From Bifidobacterium sp. ESL0745 (lineage in GTDB: Bacteria > Actinomycetota > Actinomycetes > Actinomycetales > Bifidobacteriaceae), in assembly GCF_029433335.1 (NCBI RefSeq), contig NZ_JAQTHX010000001.1:744001-808000 (forward strand): a stretch of DNA of 64,000 nt, read 5' to 3'. Made by a program: the position numbers and the translations under genes. Under the pieces are notes generated by a model. That model was not told the origin of the DNA and did not search any database. It saw only the letters and a list, made by a program, of their open reading frames with translations. Each line of letters opens with the position of its first letter. The stretch's first letter is position 1. Positions 29,158 to 38,449 of the stretch are shown in pieces.

Positions 29158-29230
29158 AGCGGACAACGGGACTCGGACCCGCGCTCTCGACCTTGGCAAG
29201 GTCGCGCTTTACCAACTAAGCTATGTCCGC
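29158..29230 (-). tRNA. tRNA-Gly (anticodon GCC), copy 2
   Basis: Sequence identical to the tRNA-Gly at 26397-26469, with anticodon GCC and discriminator T. It is the first gene of the Gly-Cys-Val group on the minus strand. Confidence 0.95.
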
Positions 29231-29459
29231 AAAGCTTTCAATGAATTCCTTCACCGAAGCACGAGAGATAACTATATATGGTCTTGCCTGATTTGACAAA
29301 TAACTGCGTGTCGCCCCGAAATTTCACGATTCTTGTGACTCGATACCATAATTCTGCTTGTTCTTTCATGATGCTGATTTCTACTCCCGTAGATGAAACT
29401 CATTCACCAATGGCATAAGCCCTCAAATTCCAAGGTTTTCACCGGCTAAATTAGGATTT

Positions 29460-30338
29460 ATGACAACGGAATCGGAAACAACAAAGCCCATCATGGTCTG
29501 TGCCTTCGAAGGATGGAACGATGCCAGCCAAGCGGCCACCAATGTGATTCGCCATCTCGTGGCCAATTACGAATCCCGCGAAATCAGGCACATCCGCACC
29601 GACAGCTACTACGACCTTCAGTCTGCACGTCCGATGATTTGCCACGTCACTGGCCAACCACGCATCATCTGGCCGCAAACCACCTTCTACGACATCACCA
29701 TTGCTCCACAGATGCATCTCTATGCCCAGATAGCACCGGAACCGAATTACCGGTGGATCGATTATTGCCGCAATTGCCTGCGTATCGCCGATGAGCTGGA
29801 TGTCAGTGAAATCGTCACCCTTGGGTCGATGTTCGCCGATTGCCCGCACACTCGTCCCCTGCCTGTCGACGAATCGGCCCTGCGTCGCGGCGAATCAAGC
29901 ATCCGTGGAGGTGCCGTGAAAGATTCCGAGAGCCCTGACAATGGTAGGAATCCTTACGACGGGCCGGTCGGTATCCCAACAGTGTTGGATATGGTCGCCG
30001 AGCAGGAGGGATTCGATACCAATTCGATGTGGGTGTGCGTGCCGCAATATCTTGCCGGGGACGAATGTCCGCAGGGAACCCTGCAAATTCTCGGCCGGCT
30101 CTCCAAGATTCTGGGCGTGGAACTTGATGTCGGGACCTTGCCCAAGCAAGCCGTCACTTGGAAGGCACAAGCCGATGTTCTGGCCAACTGCAACGATGAT
30201 CTGAAACATTACATCCGCCATCTTGAGGCCAAATACGACCTCGACCAGCAACTTGACAAGCTCGGCGACCCAACGGTTATGCAAGGCGACAAAATCGCTC
30301 AGGAAGCCGAGGAATTCCTGTCGCATATCGAAGAGTAA
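29460..30338 (+). CDS. PAC2-family protein
   Basis: A 292-residue protein of the proteasome-assembly-chaperone (PAC2) superfamily, common in actinobacteria. The N-terminal FEGWNDASQAATNVIRHL and the mid-protein TLGSMFADCPHTRPLPV and VPTVLD-like GIPTVLDMVAEQEG are the family hallmarks. A helical C-terminus follows. The bacterial proteins have no proven chaperone role, and no proteasome gene is in the window. The ATG follows AGGA by three bases, a tight spacing. It is flanked by the tRNA group and converges on uppP. Confidence 0.82.
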   Translation: MTTESETTKPIMVCAFEGWNDASQAATNVIRHLVANYESREIRHIRTDSYYDLQSARPMICHVTGQPRIIWPQTTFYDITIAPQMHLYAQIAPEPNYRWIDYCRNCLRIADELDVSEIVTLGSMFADCPHTRPLPVDESALRRGESSIRGGAVKDSESPDNGRNPYDGPVGIPTVLDMVAEQEGFDTNSMWVCVPQYLAGDECPQGTLQILGRLSKILGVELDVGTLPKQAVTWKAQADVLANCNDDLKHYIRHLEAKYDLDQQLDKLGDPTVMQGDKIAQEAEEFLSHIEE

Positions 30339-30406
30339 ATATTTTCCATTGTTACAAGAAAACGTAAAAAGGTGTCTGTAATTATTTCAACAGGCCATGC
30401 CCAAAA

Positions 30407-31321
30407 TCAAATTGCAGCGATGACAGGCGAGATTGCCGAGGCAATGGCCTGCGCGGCCGCAGGGGCAGCCGGAAGTACTCCGGCGATCAACAGAATTGCG
30501 ACCACAACGGCAATGACGATCCGGTAGATCGCGAATGCCTTGTATGAGAAGGTCGACACGAACCTCAGGAACGCAATGATGACGATATAGCCAACGAGGA
30601 AACTGACCACTGTCGCGGCCAAGGTCGCCCCCCACCCAGGGAAATTCGCCTCGCTCTTGTAGTCGCCCACAGCTTTGACGGCTTCGAGTATTCCCGATCC
30701 GAAAACAGCCGGGATGGCCATGATGAAACTCACCCGCACTGCGTCCTCACGCGTGTAGCCCATGGCACGTCCGAAGGTGATGGTGCCGCCAGAACGGGAA
30801 ACGCCGGGGATAAGTGCCAGCATCTGACCGACACCAAACAGCAGAGCCTCTTTCCAATTCATTTCCCTGACGGTTTTACGCTCCGGGAATTTGGCATCAA
30901 CAACCCACAAAAGAATGCCGAAAAGCAGCAGCACCGTAACGGTGATCCATAGGTTGCGAAGCGTGGTCTCGATGGTTTTTTGGAAGAGGATGCCGGCTAT
31001 CAGAATGGGCATTGTGCCGATGATGATGTACCAGCCGAACGTCGCATCGCGATCGCCTTTGCCAAGCCTCGACTTCCAGTCCCTGCCGTGATGTCCAAAG
31101 AGGCACCCGAACCAGTGCGAAAGGATATTGAAGATATCATGACGGAAATAGAGGATCACCGCAAGCTCAGTGCCCAGCTGAATGATGGCTGTGAACGCCG
31201 CTCCAGGGTCCGAATGCAGCATCAGCTCACCGATAATGCGAATATGAGCACTCGAAGAGACCGGAAGATACTCGGTGAGCGCTTGGACCAACCCCAAAAC
31301 GATGGCTTGGAAGAAATTCAT
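30407..31321 (-). CDS. uppP: Undecaprenyl-diphosphatase UppP (BacA)
   Basis: Membrane enzyme that recycles undecaprenyl pyrophosphate to the phosphate carrier used in peptidoglycan synthesis; its overproduction gives bacitracin resistance. The conserved N-terminal motif LGLVQALTEYLPVSSSAH (with active-site Glu and Ser-Ser-Ala-His) and the second motif PGVSRSGGTITFGRAMG are intact. Seven to eight membrane helices; length 304, slightly long. The start has AGAGGG close by. It diverges from the fructosamine-kinase-like gene. Confidence 0.95.
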   Translation of the reverse strand: MNFFQAIVLGLVQALTEYLPVSSSAHIRIIGELMLHSDPGAAFTAIIQLGTELAVILYFRHDIFNILSHWFGCLFGHHGRDWKSRLGKGDRDATFGWYIIIGTMPILIAGILFQKTIETTLRNLWITVTVLLLFGILLWVVDAKFPERKTVREMNWKEALLFGVGQMLALIPGVSRSGGTITFGRAMGYTREDAVRVSFIMAIPAVFGSGILEAVKAVGDYKSEANFPGWGATLAATVVSFLVGYIVIIAFLRFVSTFSYKAFAIYRIVIAVVVAILLIAGVLPAAPAAAQAIASAISPVIAAI

Positions 31322-31584
31322 AATCCCTCTTTATGCGTATCCCCGCCTCGAGGTTCCGGCCAATCGGAGTCTTGCAAAAGCCTGGCGACAGGGGTTCGTG
31401 TCTAACGTGAACAGCCTACCCAATATGCACGAACTTCGCGTGTCTTTGGCGGTTATTGTCGCACAGCACTCACACAATTGAACCGGTAGGCCAATGCCCG
31501 TCAAACAGCCAATCAGTCAATGGTCTACAGACGAAAACGTTGGATTCCTACTTGGCCGTTGAAAGTCAAACGAAGGGTGACATC

Positions 31585-32376
31585 ATGGCGAAATATCGTA
31601 AAAGCAGGGCGTTCGCGCCAAAAGGATTCTTCGAATGCGAAGGCAAAGGACTCAAATGGCTGGGTGAGGCACAGCCACAAGGCGGTCCTCGGGTGGTCGA
31701 CGTCTATGGATGGAGTGACGGCTGGCTTGATATCGAACGTGTCGATTCCTGCGCTCCCACGCCCAAGGCCGCACACGACTTCGGTGCCGCACTGGCGCAT
31801 ATGCATGATAGCGGAGCGGATCATTTCGGTTCCGCCCCGGCCGGATATGATGGAACCTGCTATTTCGGACCTTTGCAGGACCCGGTTCCCATGGATACCG
31901 GCAAGTGGACGAACCCTGTGGATTATTTGGCAGACGGCCGTTTGCTTCCGATGGTCAGGCTCGGTATCAAACGAGGCGCGTTGAACGATAACGACCTGGA
32001 AATGACGCAGGAGGTCATCGACGTCTTACCGGACCTGCTCGGCCCGGCCGCCGAAGACAAACCCGCTCGTGTGCATGGCGACCTGTGGAGCGGCAATGTG
32101 ATGTGGACGAACGATTCGGGCGAAACCGAAGCCGTACTGATCGATCCTGCGGCGCACGGCGGTCATCGCGAAGAGGATCTGGCCATGCTCAACCTGTTCG
32201 GAATGCCTTATCTCGATGAGATTCTCGATGGCTACGAATCGGCTCATCCACTCAAAAAAGGATTTGCCGATCGCACGACCATCTGGCAGCTTTACCCTAT
32301 CGCCGGCCACTGCGTCTTCTTCGGAGGCGGCTACGTCAGCGAATACCGTGCCATGTGCCGTTCACTGCTTTCCTAA
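31585..32376 (+). CDS. Fructosamine-kinase-family phosphotransferase
   Basis: A 263-residue kinase-fold protein of the fructosamine-3-kinase family, which phosphorylates glycated amines to repair glycation damage. The catalytic loop VHGDLWSGNVMW and the metal-binding ID in VLIDPAAHGGHREEDLAML are clearly present. The N-terminal lobe is short but typical for bacterial members. The ATG at 31585 follows GAAGGGTGA; a longer frame to 31456 has no coding look. The actual substrate is unknown. It converges on dnaJ. Confidence 0.85.
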   Translation: MAKYRKSRAFAPKGFFECEGKGLKWLGEAQPQGGPRVVDVYGWSDGWLDIERVDSCAPTPKAAHDFGAALAHMHDSGADHFGSAPAGYDGTCYFGPLQDPVPMDTGKWTNPVDYLADGRLLPMVRLGIKRGALNDNDLEMTQEVIDVLPDLLGPAAEDKPARVHGDLWSGNVMWTNDSGETEAVLIDPAAHGGHREEDLAMLNLFGMPYLDEILDGYESAHPLKKGFADRTTIWQLYPIAGHCVFFGGGYVSEYRAMCRSLLS

Positions 32377-32419
32377 ACGTTCTGACCGCTTCTCAAACGT
32401 TGTAAACGTTCCCGATCCT

Positions 32420-33565
32420 TCAGTGAAGGGCGTCTTTGATTTTGTCGAAGAAGCCCTTCCTGTTCGTCGTCGGGCGTGAACTTTGATTGACTTTCCCGCT
32501 ATCCGCGTCATGACTTTGTGCGAATTGCTCGATGAGCTCCCGCTCGCCGTCATTGAGTTTGGTGGGGATATGCACACTGACATGGGCAATCAGGTCGCCG
32601 CGTTCTTCTGGCTTGCGGATTTTGGCGACGCCGATGCCCTTGATCGATACGGTTTCCTCAGGCTGGCACCCTTCGGGAATCGTGATGGTCTGTTTGCCGT
32701 CAAACGTGTCGATCTGAAGATCATGTCCCAGCACGGCCCAGCTCATGGGAATCTGAATCCAGCAATGCAGGTCGTCGCCTTCGCGGGTGAATTGTTTGTC
32801 TGACTTGATACGGATATCGATATAAAGATCGCCGGCAGCGCCGCCGCCTTCGCCCACTTCGCCTTGATTGGCCAGGCGCAGGCGTGTGTTGTCCTCGATG
32901 CCGGCCGGGACGGTGACACCGACATCGCGTGAGGTACGGATGCGGCCATGGCCCTGGCAGACCGGGCAAGGATGCTCGATGATGGTACCGTGCCCCTCGC
33001 AACGCTCGCATTGCACGGTCGTCATCATCTGACCGAGCATCGTGCGGCGGACCTGTTGCTTGGAACCTTGACCGTGGCAATCCGGGCAAGTAACCGGCTT
33101 CTCGCCATTGGCGGTGCCAATACCCCCACATTTCGGACATAGGCCGAATGTGTTGATCTTAACGTGTGCGGTTCCGCCGAATACCGCGGTTTTCAAATCG
33201 ATGGACGTACTGGACAACGCATCGCGACCAGGTTGGGTACGCGGAATCGGCCCCTGTGCGCCGCCACCGAAAGCGTTACCGAAGAACTGGCCGAAAATGT
33301 CACCCATATCACCGAAACCGGAGGAGGCGAAACCTGAACTTGCATTCGGATCATTCGGGTCGACGCCGGAATCATACATACGTCGTTTGTCGGGGTCGGA
33401 AAGCACCTCGTAGGCGTTGTTGACTTCCTTGAACTTGTCCTCATATTGAGGACCGGCGATGTCAGGATGGTATTTACGGCTCATCTTGCGATAGGCCTTT
33501 TTAATCTCTTCGTCGCTAGCCGTGCGCTCGATGCCCAACACTTCGTAATAATCTGTTTCTGCCAC
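32420..33565 (-). CDS. dnaJ: Chaperone DnaJ
   Basis: Co-chaperone that stimulates DnaK. J domain at 1-70 with the HPD motif in KYHPDIAG; Gly/Phe-rich segment (about 75-110, [17 protein letters not shown]); zinc region with four CxxCxGxG repeats ([32 protein letters not shown]); C-terminal substrate domain. Length 381 is normal. The start is GTG at 33565 with AAGGA six bases upstream. It follows hrcA, 78 bases away, so it is probably under CIRCE control. Confidence 0.96.
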   Translation of the reverse strand: MAETDYYEVLGIERTASDEEIKKAYRKMSRKYHPDIAGPQYEDKFKEVNNAYEVLSDPDKRRMYDSGVDPNDPNASSGFASSGFGDMGDIFGQFFGNAFGGGAQGPIPRTQPGRDALSSTSIDLKTAVFGGTAHVKINTFGLCPKCGGIGTANGEKPVTCPDCHGQGSKQQVRRTMLGQMMTTVQCERCEGHGTIIEHPCPVCQGHGRIRTSRDVGVTVPAGIEDNTRLRLANQGEVGEGGGAAGDLYIDIRIKSDKQFTREGDDLHCWIQIPMSWAVLGHDLQIDTFDGKQTITIPEGCQPEETVSIKGIGVAKIRKPEERGDLIAHVSVHIPTKLNDGERELIEQFAQSHDADSGKVNQSSRPTTNRKGFFDKIKDALH

Positions 33566-33643
33566 TGAAATTCCTTGAATGTATTATCCGTGAATACCGT
33601 TTTGTTGCGTTCTGCCAGTTATTGTGTCATAAACCTTGGAATA

Positions 33644-34735
33644 CTAGGCCGCCTCATCTCGTGTTATCAGGTCGGTCAGATACTTGGCAACGGCACGCAC
33701 CGCAGTGATTGTCGTCTCATAATCCATGTGCGTAGGGCCTATGGACCCCACGAACGCGACCGGGTGCGAAGATTTTGAAGGCTCACTCTTGTCTTTTGTA
33801 CCGTTACCGTCTTTTGTCTGCCCCTCGGTCTCGCTGCGTCCATAACCGGAAGAAACCACCGAGGCATGGATAAGTCCCGGGGTCCTTGTTTCCGAACCGA
33901 TGGCAACGCCGACATCATTGTTTTCCTCACTTAGGTCACTCATAAGCCTCATAATGACCACCTGTTCTTCAAGCGCATCGAAAAGCGGAGCAAGATCGAC
34001 TCGAGGCTGCCGATGGGCAAGCTGCGACGTACCAGCCATATACATCTGGCCAGTGCCTTCGTCCTGCGCCATCGATTCGACGGTTTTGGCCAGGCTTTCG
34101 CCCAAAACGCGAACCGAACTGTATTCAGATGCTTTGATAATCGACCTGATACGTTGGGCCGCCTGCACCAACGGCATATCCATGCACTGAACGTTGACCA
34201 ATTCCGAGAACCGCGTCAATGTCATCGCATCCGGCATCTGGCGCAATGTAAAGGTATGCTGCGCCACCGATCCTGAATCGGTGATGATGACGGCCAACAT
34301 GATGACCGCATTCAAAGGGACTATCTCTATATGACGGAGCTTGGATTTCGAAAGCGCCGGCGAGGATACCACCGCGATCTGCCCGGTGATGTTTGCCAAC
34401 AGGCGCGCGGCGCGCTGCAAGGTGTCCTGCAAGCTCGCCGAACCGGATAGGAACGTGGTGATCCCCCTGCGCTGACCCTCGGAAAGCGGGACAACGGAAG
34501 CAAGGCGGTCGACAAAGTAACGGTAGCCGCGTTCGGTAGGGATACGCCCGGCGGACGTGTGGGGCTGGATCAGATACCCCTCTTCTTCCAAAGCAGACAT
34601 GTCATTGCGAATGGTCGCCGAGCTTACCCCCAGATCGTGCGCCCTCGTCAAAGCGGTCGAGCCGACCGGTTCCTGTGAACGGATATAGTCCTCGACCACG
34701 GCCCTCAGCACCAGCATGCGTCTTGACTGTGTCAT
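33644..34735 (-). CDS. hrcA: Heat-inducible transcription repressor HrcA
   Basis: Repressor of chaperone genes that binds CIRCE. The N-terminal winged helix contains SATIRNDMSALEEEGYLIQPHTSAGRIPTERGY in overlapping segments (about 40-80), followed by the GAF-like domain. Length 363. The ATG at 34735 has GGAGG four bases upstream; an ATG five codons earlier overlaps that site. A perfect CIRCE element lies 56-82 bases upstream, so it controls itself. A polar loop near residues 305-330 is rich in Gly, Thr and Lys. Confidence 0.95.
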   Translation of the reverse strand: MTQSRRMLVLRAVVEDYIRSQEPVGSTALTRAHDLGVSSATIRNDMSALEEEGYLIQPHTSAGRIPTERGYRYFVDRLASVVPLSEGQRRGITTFLSGSASLQDTLQRAARLLANITGQIAVVSSPALSKSKLRHIEIVPLNAVIMLAVIITDSGSVAQHTFTLRQMPDAMTLTRFSELVNVQCMDMPLVQAAQRIRSIIKASEYSSVRVLGESLAKTVESMAQDEGTGQMYMAGTSQLAHRQPRVDLAPLFDALEEQVVIMRLMSDLSEENNDVGVAIGSETRTPGLIHASVVSSGYGRSETEGQTKDGNGTKDKSEPSKSSHPVAFVGSIGPTHMDYETTITAVRAVAKYLTDLITRDEAA

Positions 34736-34776
34736 TGGTCCTCCTTCCATGGTCTTTTACTACGTTTTCTGTAATC

Positions 34777-34782
34777 AGTATA
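34777..34782 (-). promoter_or_regulatory. Probable -10 element of hrcA-dnaJ promoter
   Basis: On the minus strand TATACT lies just downstream of the CIRCE dyad and 42 bases before the hrcA ATG. HrcA bound to CIRCE would overlap the -35 to -10 region. The -35 box itself is not clear. Confidence 0.5.
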
Positions 34783-34790
34783 CCAATGTA

Positions 34791-34817
34791 TTAGCACTCT
34801 TAACGTGAGAGTGCTAA
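34791..34817. promoter_or_regulatory. CIRCE operator
   Basis: TTAGCACTC-N9-GAGTGCTAA is a perfect match to the CIRCE consensus for HrcA. It sits directly upstream of the hrcA promoter and points to heat-shock control of hrcA and dnaJ. Confidence 0.97.
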
Positions 34818-35019
34818 TTGTTCCACTCTCAGAAGATTCGAACATATTTCAAGGCTTTGTTGATGTGAACGCTAACAACACAAAACGAACCAAACACGTT
34901 CAAAACCTAACTTTTCGTCGGCTCTTAAAGTTAGCATGAAAGGGCAATGTGAGGGTGCTAAGCGGCGCGGAATAAGCCGTGTTGGCGGCATCCAGAATAT
35001 TGGAAGGAAAGTAAAACCT

Positions 35020-37119
35020 ATGACCGATTTCACTTGGTCGGATTTGGACGAGCGCGCCGTCAAGATGGCGAAGGTGCTCTCCGCGGACGCGGTTGAGCGG
35101 GCTGGCCACGGCCACCCGGGCTCCCCCATTTCCCTGGCTCCAATTGCCTACACGCTTTACCAGCATTACATCAAGCATGATCCAAACGATCCCACCTGGG
35201 ATGGTCGCGATCGTTTCATTCTCTCTGGCGGGCATGCCTCATTGACTCAGTATGTTCAGCTCTACTTCTCCGGTTACGGCTTGACCATTGATGATCTCAA
35301 GTACTTCCGCGGTGGCGCCGATACGCGCACTCCGGGTCATCCTGAGTACGGCCTTACGCCGGGCCTGGAAATGACCACTGGCCCGCTCGGCCAGGGACTT
35401 GCCTCGGCTGTCGGCTTCGCCTATGGCCAGCGTTTCGAACGCGGTCTGCTTGATCCGAATGCGCCTGAAGGCACTTCGCCCTTCGACCACAAGGTCTGGG
35501 TCATCTGCGGTGAAGGCGACGTCGAGGAAGGCGTCTCTTCGGAGGCATCCTCCCTTGCAGGCAATGAACATCTTGGCAACCTTACCGTGATTTTCGACGC
35601 CAACCACATCCAAATCGAGGGCGACACCAAACTCACCTTCTCCGAGGATATCCTCAAGCGTTATGAGGCTTATGGCTGGTACACCGACGAAGTCAGCTTC
35701 GTCCAGCCCGACGGCTCCTACAAGGAAGACACGGTTGCTCTGGCCGCTGCACTCGACAAGGCTGAAAAGGTCACCGACCGTCCGAAGTTCATCAAGGTCG
35801 ACACCCTGATGGCTTGGCCTACCCCTGGCAAGACCAACAACGAATCCGCTCACGGTTCCAAGCTTGGTGCGGAAGCCGTTGCGGGCCTCAAGAAGGTTCT
35901 CGGCTTCGATCCCGATGTCAACTTCCAGATCGACGAAGAGGCGTTGGCTCACGCTCGCAAGGTCGCCGACCGTGGCCTCGAGGCTCACAAGGAATGGGAC
36001 GAGAAGCTCGCCGCCTGGCGCAAGGCCAATCCTGAGCAGTCCAAGCTCTATGACCGTATCAAGGCGCACAAGCTTCCTGAAGGCTTCGACGAGGCTATCG
36101 ACGAGCTCGAAAAGAGCTTCGCCGTTGGCGACAAGAACGCCACCCGCAAGTCCTCTGGTCAGGTCATCAACGCCATCGCCAAGGTCATGCCGGAAATGTG
36201 GGGCGGTTCAGCCGACCTCGCAGGTTCCAACAAGACCGACATCGATGGTGCCGAGACCTTCGGTCCTAAGACCGACGAGACCCGCACCTGGCCTGAAGCC
36301 AGCGATTACGGCCGTCAGCTGCACTTCGGTGTTCGCGAGTTCGCCATGGGTGCCATCACCAATGGCATCCTGTTGGGCAGCGATACCCGTCCGTACGGTG
36401 GCACGTTCTTCCAGTTCTCGGATTACGAACGTCCGGCCGTGCGTCTCGCCGCGCTGATGAAGATTCCGAACCTCTATGTCTGGACCCACGATTCTGTGGC
36501 TCTTGGCGAAGATGGTCCGACCCACCAGCCGATCGAGCATCTCGCGGCCTTCCGCGCTATGCCTGACATGGAAGTCGTTCGTCCTGCCGACGAGTTTGAG
36601 ACCGCCGAAGCCTACCGCTACTTCTTCGAGAAGAAGAACACCCTGCCGACCGCGATGATTTTGACCCGTCAGGGTGTGCCGACACTTCCTGAAACCGCTG
36701 AGAAGGCGCGTGACGGCGTGCGCAAGGGTGCTTACATCCTCGTGGATACCGATGGCGAGCCTGATGTCATCATCATGGCCAGCGGTTCTGAGGTCCAGTG
36801 GGCTGTCGAAGGCGTCAAGACGCTCGCCAGCAAGGGCATTAAGGCCCGCGTGGTCTCCGTGCCGTCCATGGAATGGTTCGAGGAACAGGATGACGAGTAC
36901 AAGGAAGCCGTGCTTCCCGCCTCCGTCAAGGCTCGTGTTTCCATCGAAGCCGGCGTCGCTCAGCCTTGGTACAAGTACCTCGGCAGCTACGGCAAGCCGA
37001 TTTCCATCGAGCGTTTCGGCCTGCAGGGTGACGGCGCTCAAAACATGATCGACCTCGGCATCACCGCCGAACACGTGGTCGAAGCCGCTGAGGCCTCTAT
37101 CGAAGAGGCTCGCGCCTGA
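35020..37119 (+). CDS. tkt: Transketolase
   Basis: Thiamine-diphosphate enzyme that transfers two-carbon units between sugar phosphates; in bifidobacteria it works with transaldolase to feed xylulose-5-phosphate into the fructose-6-phosphate phosphoketolase shunt. N-terminal features are GHGHPGSPISLAP and the ThDP-binding GEGDVEEGVSSEAS; the pyrimidine-binding domain has LGEDGPTHQPIEHLAAFR. Length 699, as expected. The ATG at 35020 has GGAAGGAAA upstream. Codon use looks highly biased (strong AAG, GAC, ACC preference), as for highly expressed genes. A strong hairpin separates it from tal. Confidence 0.97.
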   Translation: MTDFTWSDLDERAVKMAKVLSADAVERAGHGHPGSPISLAPIAYTLYQHYIKHDPNDPTWDGRDRFILSGGHASLTQYVQLYFSGYGLTIDDLKYFRGGADTRTPGHPEYGLTPGLEMTTGPLGQGLASAVGFAYGQRFERGLLDPNAPEGTSPFDHKVWVICGEGDVEEGVSSEASSLAGNEHLGNLTVIFDANHIQIEGDTKLTFSEDILKRYEAYGWYTDEVSFVQPDGSYKEDTVALAAALDKAEKVTDRPKFIKVDTLMAWPTPGKTNNESAHGSKLGAEAVAGLKKVLGFDPDVNFQIDEEALAHARKVADRGLEAHKEWDEKLAAWRKANPEQSKLYDRIKAHKLPEGFDEAIDELEKSFAVGDKNATRKSSGQVINAIAKVMPEMWGGSADLAGSNKTDIDGAETFGPKTDETRTWPEASDYGRQLHFGVREFAMGAITNGILLGSDTRPYGGTFFQFSDYERPAVRLAALMKIPNLYVWTHDSVALGEDGPTHQPIEHLAAFRAMPDMEVVRPADEFETAEAYRYFFEKKNTLPTAMILTRQGVPTLPETAEKARDGVRKGAYILVDTDGEPDVIIMASGSEVQWAVEGVKTLASKGIKARVVSVPSMEWFEEQDDEYKEAVLPASVKARVSIEAGVAQPWYKYLGSYGKPISIERFGLQGDGAQNMIDLGITAEHVVEAAEASIEEARA

Positions 37120-37138
37120 GGCTAACCCTCAAATGTAT

Positions 37139-37194
37139 AAGCGATGCGGTTATTCGTGAATTTCGTAAGAACCGCGAATGACCGCATCGCTTTT
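37139..37194 (+). terminator. Terminator/attenuator between tkt and tal
   Basis: An 18-bp stem (37139-37156 with 37175-37192, one G-U) beginning AAGCGATGCGG ends in a short TTTT. It ends or attenuates tkt transcription before tal. Confidence 0.8.
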
Positions 37195-37243
37195 AAGATT
37201 AAGAATCTTTCCAATACCAACATTGGAATAAGGAGATAACAAT

Positions 37244-38347
37244 ATGACAGAAGCAACGCAGCGTACCAGTGATTCCGGTGTTTCGATCTGGCTCGATGAC
37301 CTTGACCGTACCCGCATCACTTCCGGCAATCTGCAGGAACTCATCAATACCAAGAACGTCGTTGGCGTGACCACCAACCCGTCCATCTTCCAGAAGGCCT
37401 TGGCTCAGGTCGGACCTTACGATGAACAGCTCAAGGAACTCGGCAAAATCAACGTCGAAGACGCCGTTCGCGAACTGACCACCACCGATGTTCGTAACGC
37501 CACCGACATCTTCCGCGAAGTCGCCGAAAAGACCGATTATGTCGATGGCCGCGTGTCCATCGAGGTTGATCCTCGTCTGGCTCACGACACCGAGAATACC
37601 GAGAAGCAGGCTGAACTGCTTTGGAAGATGGTCGATCGTCCGAACGCTTTGATCAAGATCCCGGCAACCCTCGAAGGTCTGCCGGCCATCACCGCCACGC
37701 TTGCCAAGGGCATTTCCGTCAACGTGACGCTGATTTTCTCGCTCGAGCGCTATGGTCAAGTCATGGACGCCTACATCGAGGGCATGGAACAGGCTGCCAA
37801 GAACGGTCATGATCTGAAGCACATGGCTTCCGTGGCATCGTTCTTCGTCTCCCGCGTTGACACCGCCGTGGACAAGCTGCTCGAAGCCAACGGCTCCGAT
37901 GAAGCGAAGGCTCTTGAGGGCAAGGCCGCAGTGGCCAACGCCCGTCTCGCTTATAAGCTCTGGCAAGAGAAGTTCGCTTCCGATCCTCGCTGGCCTGCGC
38001 TTGAAGCCAAGGGTGCCAAGAAGCAGCGTCCGTTGTGGGCTTCCACCGGCACCAAGAACGCCGCCTACTCCGACTGCAAGTATGTTGACGAACTCGTCGC
38101 TCCTGACGTTGTCAACACCATGCCTGAAAAGACACTCAACGCTCTCGCCGATCACGGTGACGGCAAACCGAGCATCGAAGGCACCTATGAGGAGAGCCAA
38201 GCCATCATGGACAAGCTCGCCGCCCTCGGCATCAACATCAAGGATGTCACCGACCAGCTCGAAGCTGACGGCGTTGCCAAGTTCATCGCTTCTTGGGATT
38301 CGGTCCTTTCCGATACCCAGGCCGGTATCGACCGCGTCAACGGCTGA
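37244..38347 (+). CDS. tal: Transaldolase
   Basis: Transfers the dihydroxyacetone unit between sedoheptulose-7-phosphate and glyceraldehyde-3-phosphate, partner of transketolase in the bifid shunt. The Schiff-base lysine is in ALIKIPATLEG; other family motifs are VGVTTNPSIFQKAL near the N-terminus and SVASFFVSRVDTAVD. Length 367 fits the actinobacterial type. The start has AAGGAG eight bases upstream. Codon bias is as strong as in tkt. It is followed by a very strong terminator. Confidence 0.97.
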   Translation: MTEATQRTSDSGVSIWLDDLDRTRITSGNLQELINTKNVVGVTTNPSIFQKALAQVGPYDEQLKELGKINVEDAVRELTTTDVRNATDIFREVAEKTDYVDGRVSIEVDPRLAHDTENTEKQAELLWKMVDRPNALIKIPATLEGLPAITATLAKGISVNVTLIFSLERYGQVMDAYIEGMEQAAKNGHDLKHMASVASFFVSRVDTAVDKLLEANGSDEAKALEGKAAVANARLAYKLWQEKFASDPRWPALEAKGAKKQRPLWASTGTKNAAYSDCKYVDELVAPDVVNTMPEKTLNALADHGDGKPSIEGTYEESQAIMDKLAALGINIKDVTDQLEADGVAKFIASWDSVLSDTQAGIDRVNG

Positions 38348-38381
38348 TTTTGGCTAATTCCCTTTAACGGGTAGTCGTAAC

Positions 38382-38425
38382 AAAAGGGGCCCACGGATAC
38401 AAGATGTATCCGTGGGCCCCTTTTT
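38382..38425. terminator. Strong bidirectional terminator after tal
   Basis: Arms at 38382-38400 and 38406-38424 form a perfect 19-bp stem with the 5-base loop AAGAT, flanked by A and T runs on the two sides. It ends tal and the convergent hydrolase gene. Confidence 0.92.
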
Positions 38426-38449
38426 ATATCGAATAAATTAAAACTGCTA

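Noticed and set aside
32377..32419. Repeated AACGTT motifs between the convergent kinase-like gene and dnaJ as a terminator
   Set aside because: The repeats do not form a stem with a T run; no convincing terminator is present.
34931..34961. Second CIRCE-like dyad before tkt (TTAGCATGA ... GGGTGCTAA)
   Set aside because: Half-sites are degenerate and the spacer is 13 bases, not 9, so it is not a CIRCE element, though a weak dyad is present.
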